A DNA stretch of 64,000 nucleotides from Pseudolabrys sp035718275 (GCA_035718275.1 DASTHI010000025.1:186001-250000); one strand, 5' to 3'; numbered from the stretch's first letter, positions 35,659 through 45,807 are shown. Numbers and translations: made by a program. Notes: generated by a model not told the origin, from the sequence alone.

Positions 35659-37755
35659 ATGCGGCCCGCGTTGCTCAATCCCTTATTTGCATCCATCGGC
35701 ACTCTGCCGGGGATTGGGCTCAAGCTGGAAAAAGCCTATGCGCGCTTGCTCGGTCGCGATCATCCCCGCACCATAGACCTGTTGTTCCATTTGCCGTCGG
35801 GCGCGATCGATCGCCGGGCACGCCCGAAATTGCGTGATGTCGTTCCGGGACAAGTCGTGACAGTCGCCGTCATTGTCGAAAAACACAGGCCCTCTCCGCC
35901 TTACCGCTCGCGAGCCCCTTACCGGATCTACACCCACGACGAGACGGGCGACCTCACTCTCGCCTATTTCAACGCCCGCCGGGACTATCTGGAAAAGCTG
36001 CTGCCGGCTGGTGAACTGCGATACGTCTCCGGCCGTGCGGAATTCTACGATGGCGTGTTGCAGATGGTGCATCCCGATCGGGTCGTCGACGAAGCCGGTT
36101 TTGCCGTCCTTCCGCTGGTCGAGCCCGTCTATCCGCTCACCGAAGGCGTCACACTCGGAAGCCTCAGGCGTGCCATGGACGCAGCGCTTACACGCCTGCC
36201 CATTCTACCGGAATGGCAGGACCAATCCTGGCTCGCCCGCGAGCGGCTGCCGGCGTTCTCGGCCGCGCTAAGAATGCTACATCGGCCGGCGGAACCGCAG
36301 GATATTGCTCCAGAGCATCCGGCATGGATCCGTCTTGCCTACGACGAACTATTCGCCGGCCAGCTGGCCCTCTCGCTTATGCGCGCGCGCATGCGCCATC
36401 AGCCCGGTCGCGGAACGGCCAGCGAGGGCCGCCTGCGTAGGCGCATCCTGAACGCTCTTCCCTATACGTTGACAAGTTCGCAGCAGAAGGGCCTCGACGA
36501 AATCACTACCGATCTCGCCCGCCCTCACCGCATGCTGCGACTCCTGCAAGGCGATGTCGGGTCGGGCAAGACGGTCGTAGCGCTGTTGGCGGCAGCCGTA
36601 GTCATCGAGGCTGGACGCCAAGCGGCATTCATGGCGCCGACGGAAATCCTCGCCCGGCAGCATCACGCGACGATCGCGCCGCTTGCTGAGGCAGGCGGAA
36701 TTCGCATTGCCGTGTTGACCGGTCGCGAACGCGGGCCCGCACGCAAGGATATCCTTCTCCGACTGAGCAGCGGTGAGATCGATCTTGTGATCGGCACCCA
36801 TGCGCTGTTTCAGGACGACGTGCTATTTCATGATATAGCTCTCGTGATCGTCGATGAGCAGCACCGATTTGGTGTGCACCAGCGCCTCGCACTAACCGAA
36901 AAGGGCGCGGCCGCGGACGTGCTTGTCCTTACCGCTACGCCGATCCCGCGGACTCTCGTGCTGACCTATTTCGGCGAGATGGACATTTCCGAGCTACGGG
37001 AAAAGCCGGCGGGACGGATGCCGATCGACACGCGTACTGTTCCCCTGTCGCGCCTTGCGGAGGTCGAGGATGCCGTCGGTCGAGCGATCCTCGGCGGCCG
37101 CCGAGCGTATTGGGTTTGCCCCCTCGTCGAGGAATCGGAAAAGATCGATCTCGCAGCAGCACAGGCGCGTTTCGAGGATCTGCGCAAAAAGTTCGGCGGC
37201 CGGGTGGATCTGGTGCACGGACGGATGAGCGGCCCCGACAAGGATGCGGCAATGGCCCGTTTCGCGAGAGGAGAGACGCAGGTACTTGTAGCCACGACTG
37301 TCATAGAGGTTGGAGTGGACGTGCCCGAGGCAACCATCATGGTCGTCGAGCATGCCGAGCGCTTCGGACTGGCACAGCTGCATCAGCTGCGGGGACGCGT
37401 GGGACGTGGAGGCAGCGGTTCGACCTGTCTGCTTCTTTATAGGGCGCCGCTCGGGACGATTGCCAAGGCGAGGCTCGCAATCCTGCGCGAGACGGATGAC
37501 GGATTTCGGATCGCCGAGGAGGATTTGCGCCTTCGCGGCGAAGGCGATGTGCTTGGCACGCGCCAGAGCGGCACTCCGGATTTCCGGATCGCGCGGCCGG
37601 AATTGCACGGGAAGTACCTCGAAGCCGCACGACACGACGCCCAACTGCTGTTGTCACGAGACCCTTCGCTTTCTAGCGAGCGCGGCAGCGCAGCCCGATG
37701 CCTGCTCTATCTTTTTGGGAAGGACGACGCTGTCAGATTGCTGGCGGCAGGATAG
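35659..37755 (+). CDS. recG: ATP-dependent DNA helicase RecG
   Basis: A 698-residue branch-migration helicase. It has the N-terminal wedge (OB) domain with YFNARRDYLEKLL, then RecA-like motors with Walker A GDVGSGKTVVA, DEQHRFGVHQR and TATPIPRTL, and the C-terminal LRGRVGRGG. It remodels Holliday junctions and stalled forks. ATG at 35659 gives the typical length; the frame upstream is open but antisense to sdhE. Confidence 0.96.
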   Translation: MRPALLNPLFASIGTLPGIGLKLEKAYARLLGRDHPRTIDLLFHLPSGAIDRRARPKLRDVVPGQVVTVAVIVEKHRPSPPYRSRAPYRIYTHDETGDLTLAYFNARRDYLEKLLPAGELRYVSGRAEFYDGVLQMVHPDRVVDEAGFAVLPLVEPVYPLTEGVTLGSLRRAMDAALTRLPILPEWQDQSWLARERLPAFSAALRMLHRPAEPQDIAPEHPAWIRLAYDELFAGQLALSLMRARMRHQPGRGTASEGRLRRRILNALPYTLTSSQQKGLDEITTDLARPHRMLRLLQGDVGSGKTVVALLAAAVVIEAGRQAAFMAPTEILARQHHATIAPLAEAGGIRIAVLTGRERGPARKDILLRLSSGEIDLVIGTHALFQDDVLFHDIALVIVDEQHRFGVHQRLALTEKGAAADVLVLTATPIPRTLVLTYFGEMDISELREKPAGRMPIDTRTVPLSRLAEVEDAVGRAILGGRRAYWVCPLVEESEKIDLAAAQARFEDLRKKFGGRVDLVHGRMSGPDKDAAMARFARGETQVLVATTVIEVGVDVPEATIMVVEHAERFGLAQLHQLRGRVGRGGSGSTCLLLYRAPLGTIAKARLAILRETDDGFRIAEEDLRLRGEGDVLGTRQSGTPDFRIARPELHGKYLEAARHDAQLLLSRDPSLSSERGSAARCLLYLFGKDDAVRLLAAG

Positions 37756-37757
37756 AA

Positions 37758-38510
37758 TTACGCGGCCGGTTCGATCTTTTCTTTGGTCATTGCTGTCCTT
37801 GCCGTCGTCGCGAGAGCGGACAGTTTTTTCTGTGCCTCCGAGTCCGGTTGCACCATGCCGGCAGATATCAGGAGCGTCATCGCGTTTTCGACCGAAATGT
37901 CGAGCTCTATAAGTTCGTTGCGCTTCACGTAGAAGAAAAAGCCGGTCGTCGGATTTGGCGTGCAGGGCATGAATGCCGAAACATGCTCGCCTTGCGGAAG
38001 TTTCGCGGTTATGTCTCCGCCCGGCGGCTGTGAAAGAAATACCAGCGACCACATTCCCGGTGCGGGAAATTCCACGAGCGCGACTTTCCGGAAGCTTGAA
38101 CCTGACTTCGAGAACAAAGATTCGAAGATCTGCTTCATCGTCTTGTAAATCGGTCGCACGATAGGCATGCGTCCAAGGAGCTCTTCGCCCCAGCCAACCA
38201 GCGTTCGTCCGACTAGGTTTGCTGTAAGAAATCCAAGCAAGGTAAGCGCGAGGACCGCGATAATGAGACCCGTTCCCGGAATTGGCCACGGCAGATAGCT
38301 TTCCGGACGGTAAGCCGGCGGAATCAGCGGCCGCACGCCGCTGTCCACCCATGTGATCAGCGACCAGACAAGCCAAGCCGTAATAGCCAAGGGGCCAGCG
38401 ACAACCAGCCCCGTCAGGAAGTAGTTGCGCAAGCGCCCTGCCACGCTGGAATGCGTGGCAGTCACCTTGTGATCGGGGTTCTCCCGGTCGAGCTCGTTTT
38501 TCATATCCAT
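37758..38510 (-). CDS. DUF502 membrane protein
   Basis: A 250-residue integral membrane protein of the DUF502 family. Two N-terminal helices (FLTGLVVAGPLAITAWLVW and TGLIIAVLALTLLGFLTANLVG) precede the conserved PIVRPIYKTMKQIFESL and FMPCTPNPTTGF motifs. Function unknown. It is convergent with recG (2 bases) and sits 13 bases downstream of glmS on the same strand, so it may be transcribed with it. Confidence 0.88.
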   Translation of the reverse strand: MDMKNELDRENPDHKVTATHSSVAGRLRNYFLTGLVVAGPLAITAWLVWSLITWVDSGVRPLIPPAYRPESYLPWPIPGTGLIIAVLALTLLGFLTANLVGRTLVGWGEELLGRMPIVRPIYKTMKQIFESLFSKSGSSFRKVALVEFPAPGMWSLVFLSQPPGGDITAKLPQGEHVSAFMPCTPNPTTGFFFYVKRNELIELDISVENAMTLLISAGMVQPDSEAQKKLSALATTARTAMTKEKIEPAA

Positions 38511-38523
38511 CTTGCGGAGCAGT

Positions 38524-40350
38524 CTATTCCACCGTCACCGATTTCGCGAGATTGCGCGGCTGGTCGACATCGGTCCCTATAGCCGTGGCCGTATGATAGG
38601 CGATCAGCTGGACGGGAATGGCATACACCAAAGGCGTGATCGTGGCGGGCATGTCCGGCAGAATGAGCGATTCAACCGAATTGATGGTCGCTTCCTGGGC
38701 GCCCTTTCGATCGGTGACGAGGATAATCCGGCCCCCGCGCGCCGCGACTTCCTGCATGTTGGATGCCGTTTTCTCAAATACCTGATCGTAGGGAGCAATC
38801 ACAATGACCGGCATCGTCTCGTCGATGAGAGCGATCGGTCCATGCTTGAGCTCGCCGGCCGCATAGCCTTCCGCGTGTATGTACGAAATCTCCTTCAGCT
38901 TGAGTGCGCCTTCCAGCGCAATGGGAAAGCTCGTCCCGCGTCCGAGGTAGAGGACGTCACGAGCCTTGGCGAGATTTTGCGCAAGCCTCTCAATTTGCGA
39001 TTCCAAGGCCAGCGCAGACGCCATCAGCCGCGGGATTTCAATGAGCGCGCGAACAAGTTTGCGTTCATCATCAGCCGATAACGCCAGACGTGCGCGACCG
39101 GCCGCTATTGCCAAACTTGCAAGCACCGCAAGCTGACAGGTGAACGCCTTGGTCGATGCGACGCCGATCTCGGGGCCGGCCAATGTCGGCATCGCAACGT
39201 CGCTTTCCCGAGCGATCGTCGAGGTCGGCACGTTCACAACCGAAAGGATGTGCTGCTTTTGATCTCTTGCATAACGCAAGGTCGCAAGCGTGTCCGCAGT
39301 TTCGCCCGACTGGGAAATAAAAATCGCAAGATCGTCTGGCTCGAGCGGCGCACCACGGTAGCGGAATTCGGATGCGATATCGATCTCGATGGGCAATTTG
39401 GCGAAACGTTCGAACCAGTACTTCGCGACGAGCCCTGCATAGAACGCAGTGCCGCACGCGGAAATCGATATTCGCCTCAGCCTTTTCCAATCGAAGGGCA
39501 GATCGGCCGGAAGCGCGACGCGCTCATTGATCATGTCGATGTAGTGAGCAAGCGTGTGGCCGACTACCTCCGGCTGCTCGTGAATTTCCTTGGCCATGAA
39601 ATGTTTGTGGTTGCCCTTGTCGACCAGGGCCGCCGACGCCGTCGACCTAATGACAGGACGTTCAACCTTGCGGCCTTGGTCGTCCCGAACGTCTGCGCCG
39701 TGGCGCGTGAGGACAGCCCAGTCACCGTCTTCGAGATAGCTGATCCTGTCCGTGAACGGCGCCAGGGCGATGGCATCGGAGCCCAGATACATCTGCCCGT
39801 CGCCATATCCGATCGCGAGCGGCGACCCTTTGCGCGCGCCGATCAGCAGATCATCCTTGCCTGCAAACAGAAAGCCGAGGGCAAATGCTCCGCGCAGTTG
39901 TTTCAACGAAGAAGACACGGCCTCGGCCGGCGACTGTCCGGCCTTAATTGCCAAAGTGACCAGATGGGCGACCGCCTCGGTATCGGTTTCGCTTACGAAT
40001 TTGCACCCGCGGGCAATCAATCCTTGGCGCAGTTCGCGAAAGTTCTCGATGATGCCGTTGTGCACGACAGCCACCAGGTCGGTGGCTTGCGGGTGGGCAT
40101 TGCCTTCATTGGGCCGTCCATGCGTTGCCCATCGGGTATGCCCAATGCCGATTGCACCCTGCAGCGGTTCATGTTCCAGCCGCATTTCGAGCGCGCGCAA
40201 TTTTCCTTCCGCTCTTCGGCGGTCAAGCACGCCATTTTCAAGGGTCGCTACGCCAGCAGAGTCGTAACCGCGGTACTCGAGACGCTTGAGCGCATCGACC
40301 AGTTGGCCGGCAACTGGCTTATTTCCGATGATGCCGACTATTCCGCACAT
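38524..40350 (-). CDS. glmS: Glutamine-fructose-6-phosphate aminotransferase (isomerizing)
   Basis: A 608-residue enzyme making glucosamine-6-phosphate for peptidoglycan and LPS. The N-terminal nucleophile is Cys2 in MCGIVGIIGN, followed by GHTRWATHG and the glutaminase domain. Two SIS domains follow (SACGTAFYAG, SQSGETADT, LGRGTSFP), ending in AKSVTVE. Length is typical. It lies 107 bases downstream of glmU on the same strand. I see no glmS ribozyme, which is a Gram-positive feature. Confidence 0.97.
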   Translation of the reverse strand: MCGIVGIIGNKPVAGQLVDALKRLEYRGYDSAGVATLENGVLDRRRAEGKLRALEMRLEHEPLQGAIGIGHTRWATHGRPNEGNAHPQATDLVAVVHNGIIENFRELRQGLIARGCKFVSETDTEAVAHLVTLAIKAGQSPAEAVSSSLKQLRGAFALGFLFAGKDDLLIGARKGSPLAIGYGDGQMYLGSDAIALAPFTDRISYLEDGDWAVLTRHGADVRDDQGRKVERPVIRSTASAALVDKGNHKHFMAKEIHEQPEVVGHTLAHYIDMINERVALPADLPFDWKRLRRISISACGTAFYAGLVAKYWFERFAKLPIEIDIASEFRYRGAPLEPDDLAIFISQSGETADTLATLRYARDQKQHILSVVNVPTSTIARESDVAMPTLAGPEIGVASTKAFTCQLAVLASLAIAAGRARLALSADDERKLVRALIEIPRLMASALALESQIERLAQNLAKARDVLYLGRGTSFPIALEGALKLKEISYIHAEGYAAGELKHGPIALIDETMPVIVIAPYDQVFEKTASNMQEVAARGGRIILVTDRKGAQEATINSVESLILPDMPATITPLVYAIPVQLIAYHTATAIGTDVDQPRNLAKSVTVE

Positions 40351-40457
40351 CCGCCTCGATGACCCTTCAACCTTCGATAATTGTTTAGCCGTCTAGGGCA
40401 AGTACAAGAGAATCAAAAGACATTTCCTCGTGTGACAGGCGACGTGGCGTCGCCCGC

Positions 40458-41831
40458 TCAGCTTCTTTTTGCCCTTTTTCCGCTCAGGGTCTTGCCCAAT
40501 GCCTTCACCTGCCGCAAGCGTTTTGCCCATCCTTCCTTAACCATCTGCCGAGCGCGCGCGATGGCCAGAGCACCTGCTGGAACGTTCTGCGTGACTACAC
40601 TTCCGCTGCCGATATAGGCCCCGTCGCCGATCTTCAACGGCGCCACCAGAGCAGAATTGGACCCGATAAATGCGCCCTTGCCGATATCGGTGCGATGCTT
40701 GGCGATGCCATCGTAGTTGCAGGTGATCGTACCGGCTCCCACATTGGCGCCCTCGCCCACTCGTGCGTCGCCGATATAGGCGAGGTGATTGGCCTTGGCT
40801 CCGGCCTCGATCTGGGCTTCCTTCACCTCGACGAAATTACCGATGTGCACATCCTTGCCCAGGTCCGCGCCTGGGCGAAGACGAGCGAATGGGCCAATGC
40901 GCGCACCTCTACCGACACGGGCGCCCTCGAGGTGGGAGAACGAGCGGATAATAGCGCCGTCATCAACCTGGACGCCGGGCCCGAACACAACGTTCGGCTC
41001 GATGATGACATCCTTGCCGAGCTTGGTGTCGGCGCACAAAAAAACGGTCTCCGGCGCGATCATGGTGACCCCCGCCTGCAATGCTGCGGCCCGCAACCGC
41101 TGTTGGAGAGCCGCCTCTGCTTCGGCGAGTTGCATCTTGGTATTGATCCCGCGCACTTCATCCTCCGAAGTTTCTATAGCCTCGGCCCTCAGGCCCATGC
41201 TCCTTGCGACAGCGACTGCATCGCTGAGGTAGTATTCGCTCTTGGCATTGTCGTTGCTGATGCGACGGAGCATGGCGATGGCGTGCTCGCCGGCAAGCGC
41301 CATTATACCGCCATTGCAGAAGCCAACCCTGAGCTCGTCAGGCGTGGCGTCACGCTCTTCTCTGATAGCCATAACGTCAACGCCGCGCACGATCAACCGG
41401 CCATAGCCGCCGGGATCAGCGGGCGTGAAACCGAGCACGGCCACCGCTGCGCCCTTGGCAATCGTCGCCCGAAGCTTCGTGAGGGTTGCTGCTTGCACCA
41501 GAGGCGTGTCGCTGAACATCACGAGGATGTCGTCACTCCCCCGCTCGATAGCCTTACGCGCCGAGAGGACCGCATGCGCGGTACCAAGACGCTCGCGCTG
41601 AATAAAGATTTCGGCGTCTGGCGCGATCCTGGATACTTCCGCTGCAATGGAATCCTGCTCCGGGCCGACTACGACCGCGAGGTCGCTCGCACCAGATGCC
41701 CGCGCAGCTACCATGACATGCGACAGCAGCGTACGCCCACCGATATGGTGAAGCGGCTTGGGAGTGAGCGACTGCATGCGCGTTCCCTCGCCTGCCGCAA
41801 GAACGATTGCCAGGCACGATCTCCGCTCCAT
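40458..41831 (-). CDS. glmU: Bifunctional GlcNAc-1-P uridyltransferase/glucosamine-1-P acetyltransferase
   Basis: A 457-residue bifunctional enzyme producing UDP-GlcNAc. The nucleotidyltransferase motif LAAGEGTRM (residues 12-20) is followed by GTAHAV, GYGR and NAKSEYYLTD-like KSEYYLSD. The C-terminal half has left-handed beta-helix hexapeptide repeats and NYDG and HRTDIGKGAF acetyltransferase patterns. It precedes glmS on the same strand, so the amino-sugar pathway is grouped here. Confidence 0.96.
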   Translation of the reverse strand: MERRSCLAIVLAAGEGTRMQSLTPKPLHHIGGRTLLSHVMVAARASGASDLAVVVGPEQDSIAAEVSRIAPDAEIFIQRERLGTAHAVLSARKAIERGSDDILVMFSDTPLVQAATLTKLRATIAKGAAVAVLGFTPADPGGYGRLIVRGVDVMAIREERDATPDELRVGFCNGGIMALAGEHAIAMLRRISNDNAKSEYYLSDAVAVARSMGLRAEAIETSEDEVRGINTKMQLAEAEAALQQRLRAAALQAGVTMIAPETVFLCADTKLGKDVIIEPNVVFGPGVQVDDGAIIRSFSHLEGARVGRGARIGPFARLRPGADLGKDVHIGNFVEVKEAQIEAGAKANHLAYIGDARVGEGANVGAGTITCNYDGIAKHRTDIGKGAFIGSNSALVAPLKIGDGAYIGSGSVVTQNVPAGALAIARARQMVKEGWAKRLRQVKALGKTLSGKRAKRS

Positions 41832-41989
41832 GCTGCTATTTGCTCTCGCCTCTCTGGTGGCTCATCGGCATCCCCATAGCCGAGCCTGCCTCGAGGCAAA
41901 AGGCCGATCCGAACGCGCTTCCTCTCCGCCGAGGCGCGCCTTTAAGGATTCTGCTAATGTTTTCAATGATTCGCCCCGTCGAGGAGCCG

Positions 41990-42886
41990 ATGGCGATCGA
42001 TATGGCGCTGCTCGAAAACGAAGTGCGTGGCCAGTCAAGCCGCCGCCGTGAACTCCACAGACTTTTTTGGCTTTGCGGCTGGGGTGGCGCGGCCGCCATT
42101 GCGCTGACCGGCCTGGCTATCACCAGTCAAACCAGGCTTGCCAGCGAACGGCTGCGGTCGGTCTTTGCGAGTGAACCGGCCGCCGTCGCGCAGATGCCAC
42201 CGCGGGTGGCCCAGCTTGAATACGATACCAGGCTGCTCATCGAGCAGGTTCGCGCGTTGCGATCCGATCGCGACCGGCTGCAAGGGCGTATTGCACTTCT
42301 GGAGAGCACCATCGATGATATGACAGGCGCAATAAAGAAGCAGGCAGCTGCCACTTCGGCGCTGGCCGCCAAAGCTCCGCCCCAACTTGCCCCATCTGCT
42401 GCGACTTTGCCCACTGCGGTTGCTTCGGCAGCCGCGGTGAAAGCGGGAGTGCCGACAGCGCAATCGATCGAACCGACCGCATCAGTTGCTGCAGCGCCGC
42501 CTGCAACTACTCCTGAGACCACTTCTGAAGAAGCTGCAAAAATTCCGTTGCCGCTTGCGCGGGCGGCGACCGCATCCGCAAGCGAGCCGTCGCGCAGCTC
42601 ACAGCCCCGCAGCGAGTTCGCGCTGGACCTCGGAGGCGCACCCACCTTGGACGGCATCCGACAGCGCTGGATCGGCATGAAGGCGAATTTCGGACCTTTG
42701 CTGAGCGGCATGCATCCGCTCGCTGCACGCGACCGGCGCCCCGGCAATAGCGGCTATCGCCTGCTAGTGGGTCCGCTTCCGAACAGCCCCGTGGCATCCG
42801 GCCTGTGTGCGCATTTCAATGCCGCGCATACCGCCTGCCGTGCGGTCAGGTTCGAGGGAGAGGCGTTGGGCGGCATGGTGGACTAG
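41990..42886 (+). CDS. Single-pass membrane protein with Ala-rich linker and SPOR-like C-terminus
   Basis: A 298-residue protein of unknown name. A cytoplasmic tail and one helix (FWLCGWGGAAAIALTGLAI) are followed by a coiled-coil region (LLIEQVRALRSDRDRLQGRIALLES), a long Ala/Pro/Ser/Thr linker and a C-terminal module ending GYRLLVGPLPN...C.HF...CR. That end resembles SPOR peptidoglycan-binding domains, suggesting a cell-envelope or division role (inference). The start is uncertain: ATG at 41990 has GAGGAG close by; 41957 and 41966 are also in frame. It diverges from glmU. Confidence 0.65.
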   Translation: MAIDMALLENEVRGQSSRRRELHRLFWLCGWGGAAAIALTGLAITSQTRLASERLRSVFASEPAAVAQMPPRVAQLEYDTRLLIEQVRALRSDRDRLQGRIALLESTIDDMTGAIKKQAAATSALAAKAPPQLAPSAATLPTAVASAAAVKAGVPTAQSIEPTASVAAAPPATTPETTSEEAAKIPLPLARAATASASEPSRSSQPRSEFALDLGGAPTLDGIRQRWIGMKANFGPLLSGMHPLAARDRRPGNSGYRLLVGPLPNSPVASGLCAHFNAAHTACRAVRFEGEALGGMVD

Positions 42887-42923
42887 TTGTTGTGACGATC
42901 ATGCAGGCGCATATTCCTGCGCC

Positions 42924-43298
42924 ATGAACCTGTTCCTGCCCAGCGCACGCGCGACAAACTGGCTCCTGATCGTGGGGTTTTGCTCGATCGGTTTTGCCTT
43001 CTACATGCGATACCTCGGGATCGAGCAGCCGTCAGTGGGACTCGCGTGTCAGGCTGGCCTGAAAACCTGGTTGTGCTCCACGCGCCAGATCACGATCGCA
43101 TTATTCACTTATTCGGTTTTCGGATGGACTGCCCTCATAGCCGCCCTGGTCAATTTTGCGCGCCCCAGTCTTTTGATTTTTGCGGCTGCACTTGCGGCCG
43201 TCTGTTGCGGGCTCGTGCTCTATAATACCGGCCTGTCTTCGGTTGCGGCCGGCCTGCTCGTGCTTAGTCTCGCCCGTCCCGCGCCTGCCACAGATTAA
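42924..43298 (+). CDS. Small polytopic membrane protein of unknown function
   Basis: A 124-residue protein with about four hydrophobic segments (LLIVGFCSIGFAFYM, IALFTYSVFGWTALIAAL, LLIFAAALAAVCCGLVL, and a C-terminal helix). I do not recognise a family. The two Cys in LACQAGLKTWLC flank a loop that could be periplasmic. It follows the SPOR-like gene on the same strand and its 3' end overlaps the convergent ndvC-like gene by 35 bases. Confidence 0.65.
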   Translation: MNLFLPSARATNWLLIVGFCSIGFAFYMRYLGIEQPSVGLACQAGLKTWLCSTRQITIALFTYSVFGWTALIAALVNFARPSLLIFAAALAAVCCGLVLYNTGLSSVAAGLLVLSLARPAPATD

Positions 43299-44859
43299 AG
43301 ACAAGACCCGCCAGAACGGCGCATAACCACAACGACTGCCAGTTCGCAAATCCTTCGTTGAAGAGGATGTAGACGGCGGAAAGCGCCAGGACGATGGCCG
43401 CTGTCAGTTCGGCGTGGGGGCGCGCACTTCCGTGCGGGTCTACGACGAGCCTGTGGGTCACGAATGGTATGACAGCAGCCGTCAATGGGGCGAACGGGAA
43501 ATCCCGATAACGCGGATCAAAGACGAGCGCCAATGCGACAACGAATGCCAGCAGAACCGTCAGGGTAAGAATGAGGCCCGCCCCGGCAGTCATGCGATCA
43601 CGAACTCGCAGTTCTCTGGGGCCAAAAATCTCGGCGAATACAGGCACGCGAATTCCCCGGATTGTCACCACGGTCAACACCAGTGGCGCGCAAACGGCTA
43701 GCAGCATCAGGGCCGACGAACGGATCCAGCCGCCAGGTCCGAGGCTTTCAAGCATGGCATTCTCGATCGTCCAGCCGACCAATCCGCCCCCAACGAGTGC
43801 GTTCACGCTTACTGCAACGAGAGGCGCCATTGCGGCTTTCGATGCCCCGGCGAAAAGTGCGGCACCGAACACTGCACCGGCAAAAAGGATTCCGCCAACG
43901 ATGTGCCAAAGCCACGCTGGATGATTGGACACTGGCTGTCCCCAGGCGAACTTCGGCGCGCGCCCAAGGCTATCGAACAGTCCCCAATGGCCGCCTACGG
44001 TCCCTTCGAGGGCACGCTTCCAGGGTTGATCGAACGCCTCGATGACATTCAAATTGAAATGCTCGCGTTTGCTGAGCGCAAGGACGCCCTGAATGACCTT
44101 GGCCTGGTTCACAGGAGAGGGAAGCGCGCCTTCCCGCATGCGTCCGGCGCTAGGCCACCCCACTTCGCCGATGAGGATGTCCTTTCCCTGGAAAGCAGCC
44201 GTCACTCTTTTGCGAATCGCCTCGACGTGGGCTACGGCATCGTCAGCGGGAATCGGAAAATCTTCCCAATAAGGCAGGATATGGATGGTGATGAAATCAA
44301 CCACAGATGCGAGGTCTCGGTTGCGCACCCAGAATTCCCAAACGTCCGCATAGGTGACCGGCACCCCTACCCGCGCCTTTACCGCCCGTATCGTATTCGC
44401 CAGATCGGTGGCGCTCATTTCCCCGCGCAGCAATACTTCGTTTCCAACCACAAGCGACCGGACCGCCTGCGGAAACTTGTTCGCAAGAGCAACGGCGGTG
44501 TCGATTTGATAGCGGTTCTTTTCGGGATTGCTCGACAGCCAAAGGCCCTGAATGACCTTCAGCCCGTGTTTGGCTGCAACTCCCGCGATCTGATCCAGCC
44601 CGAAGTCAACCGAATAGGTGCGCACGCAATCCGTGATTTGCGCCAGGTGCCGCAGGTCGTCGTCGATCTGGGCGGCGGTAATCATGGTTGATGGATCAAG
44701 GGGGGTCTGCGATCCCCTGAACGGGGCATAGGACACGCAGTAGAGTATTTTGTCGGGTCCCGCGGAAAGAAACGGCATGTCGACCGGCTTCCCCAACCAC
44801 ACCCAGATGACCGCGATCGCTGCCGCTGTAACCGTGAAGCAGGCCAGGACGTTGCGCAT
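43264..44859 (-). CDS. ndvC: NdvC-like GH17 beta-glucan protein with C-terminal membrane domain
   Basis: A 531-residue protein. An N-terminal hydrophobic anchor (about 4-22) is followed by a glycoside hydrolase 17-like domain with catalytic Glu residues in VVGNE (E141) and IGEVGWPSAG, then about seven C-terminal helices. In Bradyrhizobium, NdvC is a glucanosyltransferase-like protein needed to form beta-1,6 linkages in cyclic beta-1,3/1,6-glucan. It is divergent from the small Cys protein and the ndvB-like gene. GGAG lies 5 bases before the ATG. The gene name is by locus context and homology of plan. Confidence 0.8.
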   Translation of the reverse strand: MRNVLACFTVTAAAIAVIWVWLGKPVDMPFLSAGPDKILYCVSYAPFRGSQTPLDPSTMITAAQIDDDLRHLAQITDCVRTYSVDFGLDQIAGVAAKHGLKVIQGLWLSSNPEKNRYQIDTAVALANKFPQAVRSLVVGNEVLLRGEMSATDLANTIRAVKARVGVPVTYADVWEFWVRNRDLASVVDFITIHILPYWEDFPIPADDAVAHVEAIRKRVTAAFQGKDILIGEVGWPSAGRMREGALPSPVNQAKVIQGVLALSKREHFNLNVIEAFDQPWKRALEGTVGGHWGLFDSLGRAPKFAWGQPVSNHPAWLWHIVGGILFAGAVFGAALFAGASKAAMAPLVAVSVNALVGGGLVGWTIENAMLESLGPGGWIRSSALMLLAVCAPLVLTVVTIRGIRVPVFAEIFGPRELRVRDRMTAGAGLILTLTVLLAFVVALALVFDPRYRDFPFAPLTAAVIPFVTHRLVVDPHGSARPHAELTAAIVLALSAVYILFNEGFANWQSLWLCAVLAGLVFNLWQARDGRD

Positions 44860-45127
44860 CAGAACTCCGGCGGCAGACTCGACCCGATATCGCCTTAAGG
44901 CCCAAGGCGCCCGCTGCCAAGCTGGCGCCTCTTAAGCACGGTTTACGGTTAAGCTGGACAACGTACTCGGTTGGGGCCAAGTTTTTCTTGAATGAGTTTA
45001 GGCCGACGCGGCCTGACGATTGAAAGGCGGATCGGGCGAGTCGTCGCCGTATTAGCGTCCCAATCCGGTCGCAGACAGGTTTATCCAGGGGCGCGGACAG
45101 GCTGAATTCGAACCTCCGACGGGGACT

Positions 45128-45622
45128 ATGTGGGCTAATTTCACGTTGTGTCAGATTTTCGCCGTGCTGTGCGGCGTGGCGGTGTGTGTTTCCACAGTAC
45201 CGTCGATGGCGCAGAGCGGGAACGGCAAGCCCGCAGAGCAGCAAAAACCCGCCGCGGAAAGCGCCAAGGAAGGGCAGAAGAAGATTGATGAGATCGCCGA
45301 AGCTTCACGCACCCTCAGCGGTCCCGCCGGAAATCCCGAATGTGTATGGCTTGGACGGCGGGTTGTGAGCCTGCTTTGGCGCGACGACCTCGATACCGCT
45401 TTCAGGCATCTCGACCTCTATGACCGGTTTGGCTGCCCAAGCGGCCACGTCCAGGCAACTTTTCGGTGCCTCGTCCGGCAGGGCAACATCGATCCGAAAG
45501 CCCAGGAGACGCTTAATGGCCGGGTGCACGCCTGCTGGCTCAATCCAGGACTTGAGCCGACGCCGGCGACAGCCTCGCAGGGGGCGCCGGCCGCAACGTC
45601 CGGCGGAACTACCCAGCGTTGA
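45128..45622 (+). CDS. Small secreted protein of the beta-glucan locus (NdvD-like)
   Basis: A 164-residue exported protein. The signal peptide runs to about residue 29 (VPSMAQ). The mature part has a Lys/Glu/Ala-rich stretch and then a domain with four Cys: PECVWLG, RFGCPSG, FRCLVRQG and HACWLNPG. Proteins of this kind are annotated as beta-1,3/1,6-glucan biosynthesis proteins in Bradyrhizobium, and it sits between ndvC-like and ndvB-like genes. Biochemical role unknown; ndvD equivalence is inferred from position. Confidence 0.7.
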   Translation: MWANFTLCQIFAVLCGVAVCVSTVPSMAQSGNGKPAEQQKPAAESAKEGQKKIDEIAEASRTLSGPAGNPECVWLGRRVVSLLWRDDLDTAFRHLDLYDRFGCPSGHVQATFRCLVRQGNIDPKAQETLNGRVHACWLNPGLEPTPATASQGAPAATSGGTTQR

Positions 45623-45807
45623 GCCGCGTTTCCGGTGAGAATTTTTTTGGGGCGCATCATCACGTGCCTAGGATTTGCCATGACCGCTGATTACTTGAAT
45701 CAACACCTTGCGCCGCGCTGCGCCATGCTCGCGCAGAAGCAGTGTCGGCTGAACCCAGGGGACGGGTTCGAGGGTCTGCCATCCAGCCCCACTTGGTCTT
45801 GAGTTCT

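Noticed and set aside
39250..40362. A 370-residue plus-strand frame opposite glmS
   Set aside because: Antisense to glmS, with Arg-rich composition typical of a shadow frame.
40695..41879. A 394-residue frame on the plus strand opposite glmU
   Set aside because: It is wholly antisense to the well-supported glmU gene and has no family motif; GC-rich coding DNA often leaves such open antisense frames.
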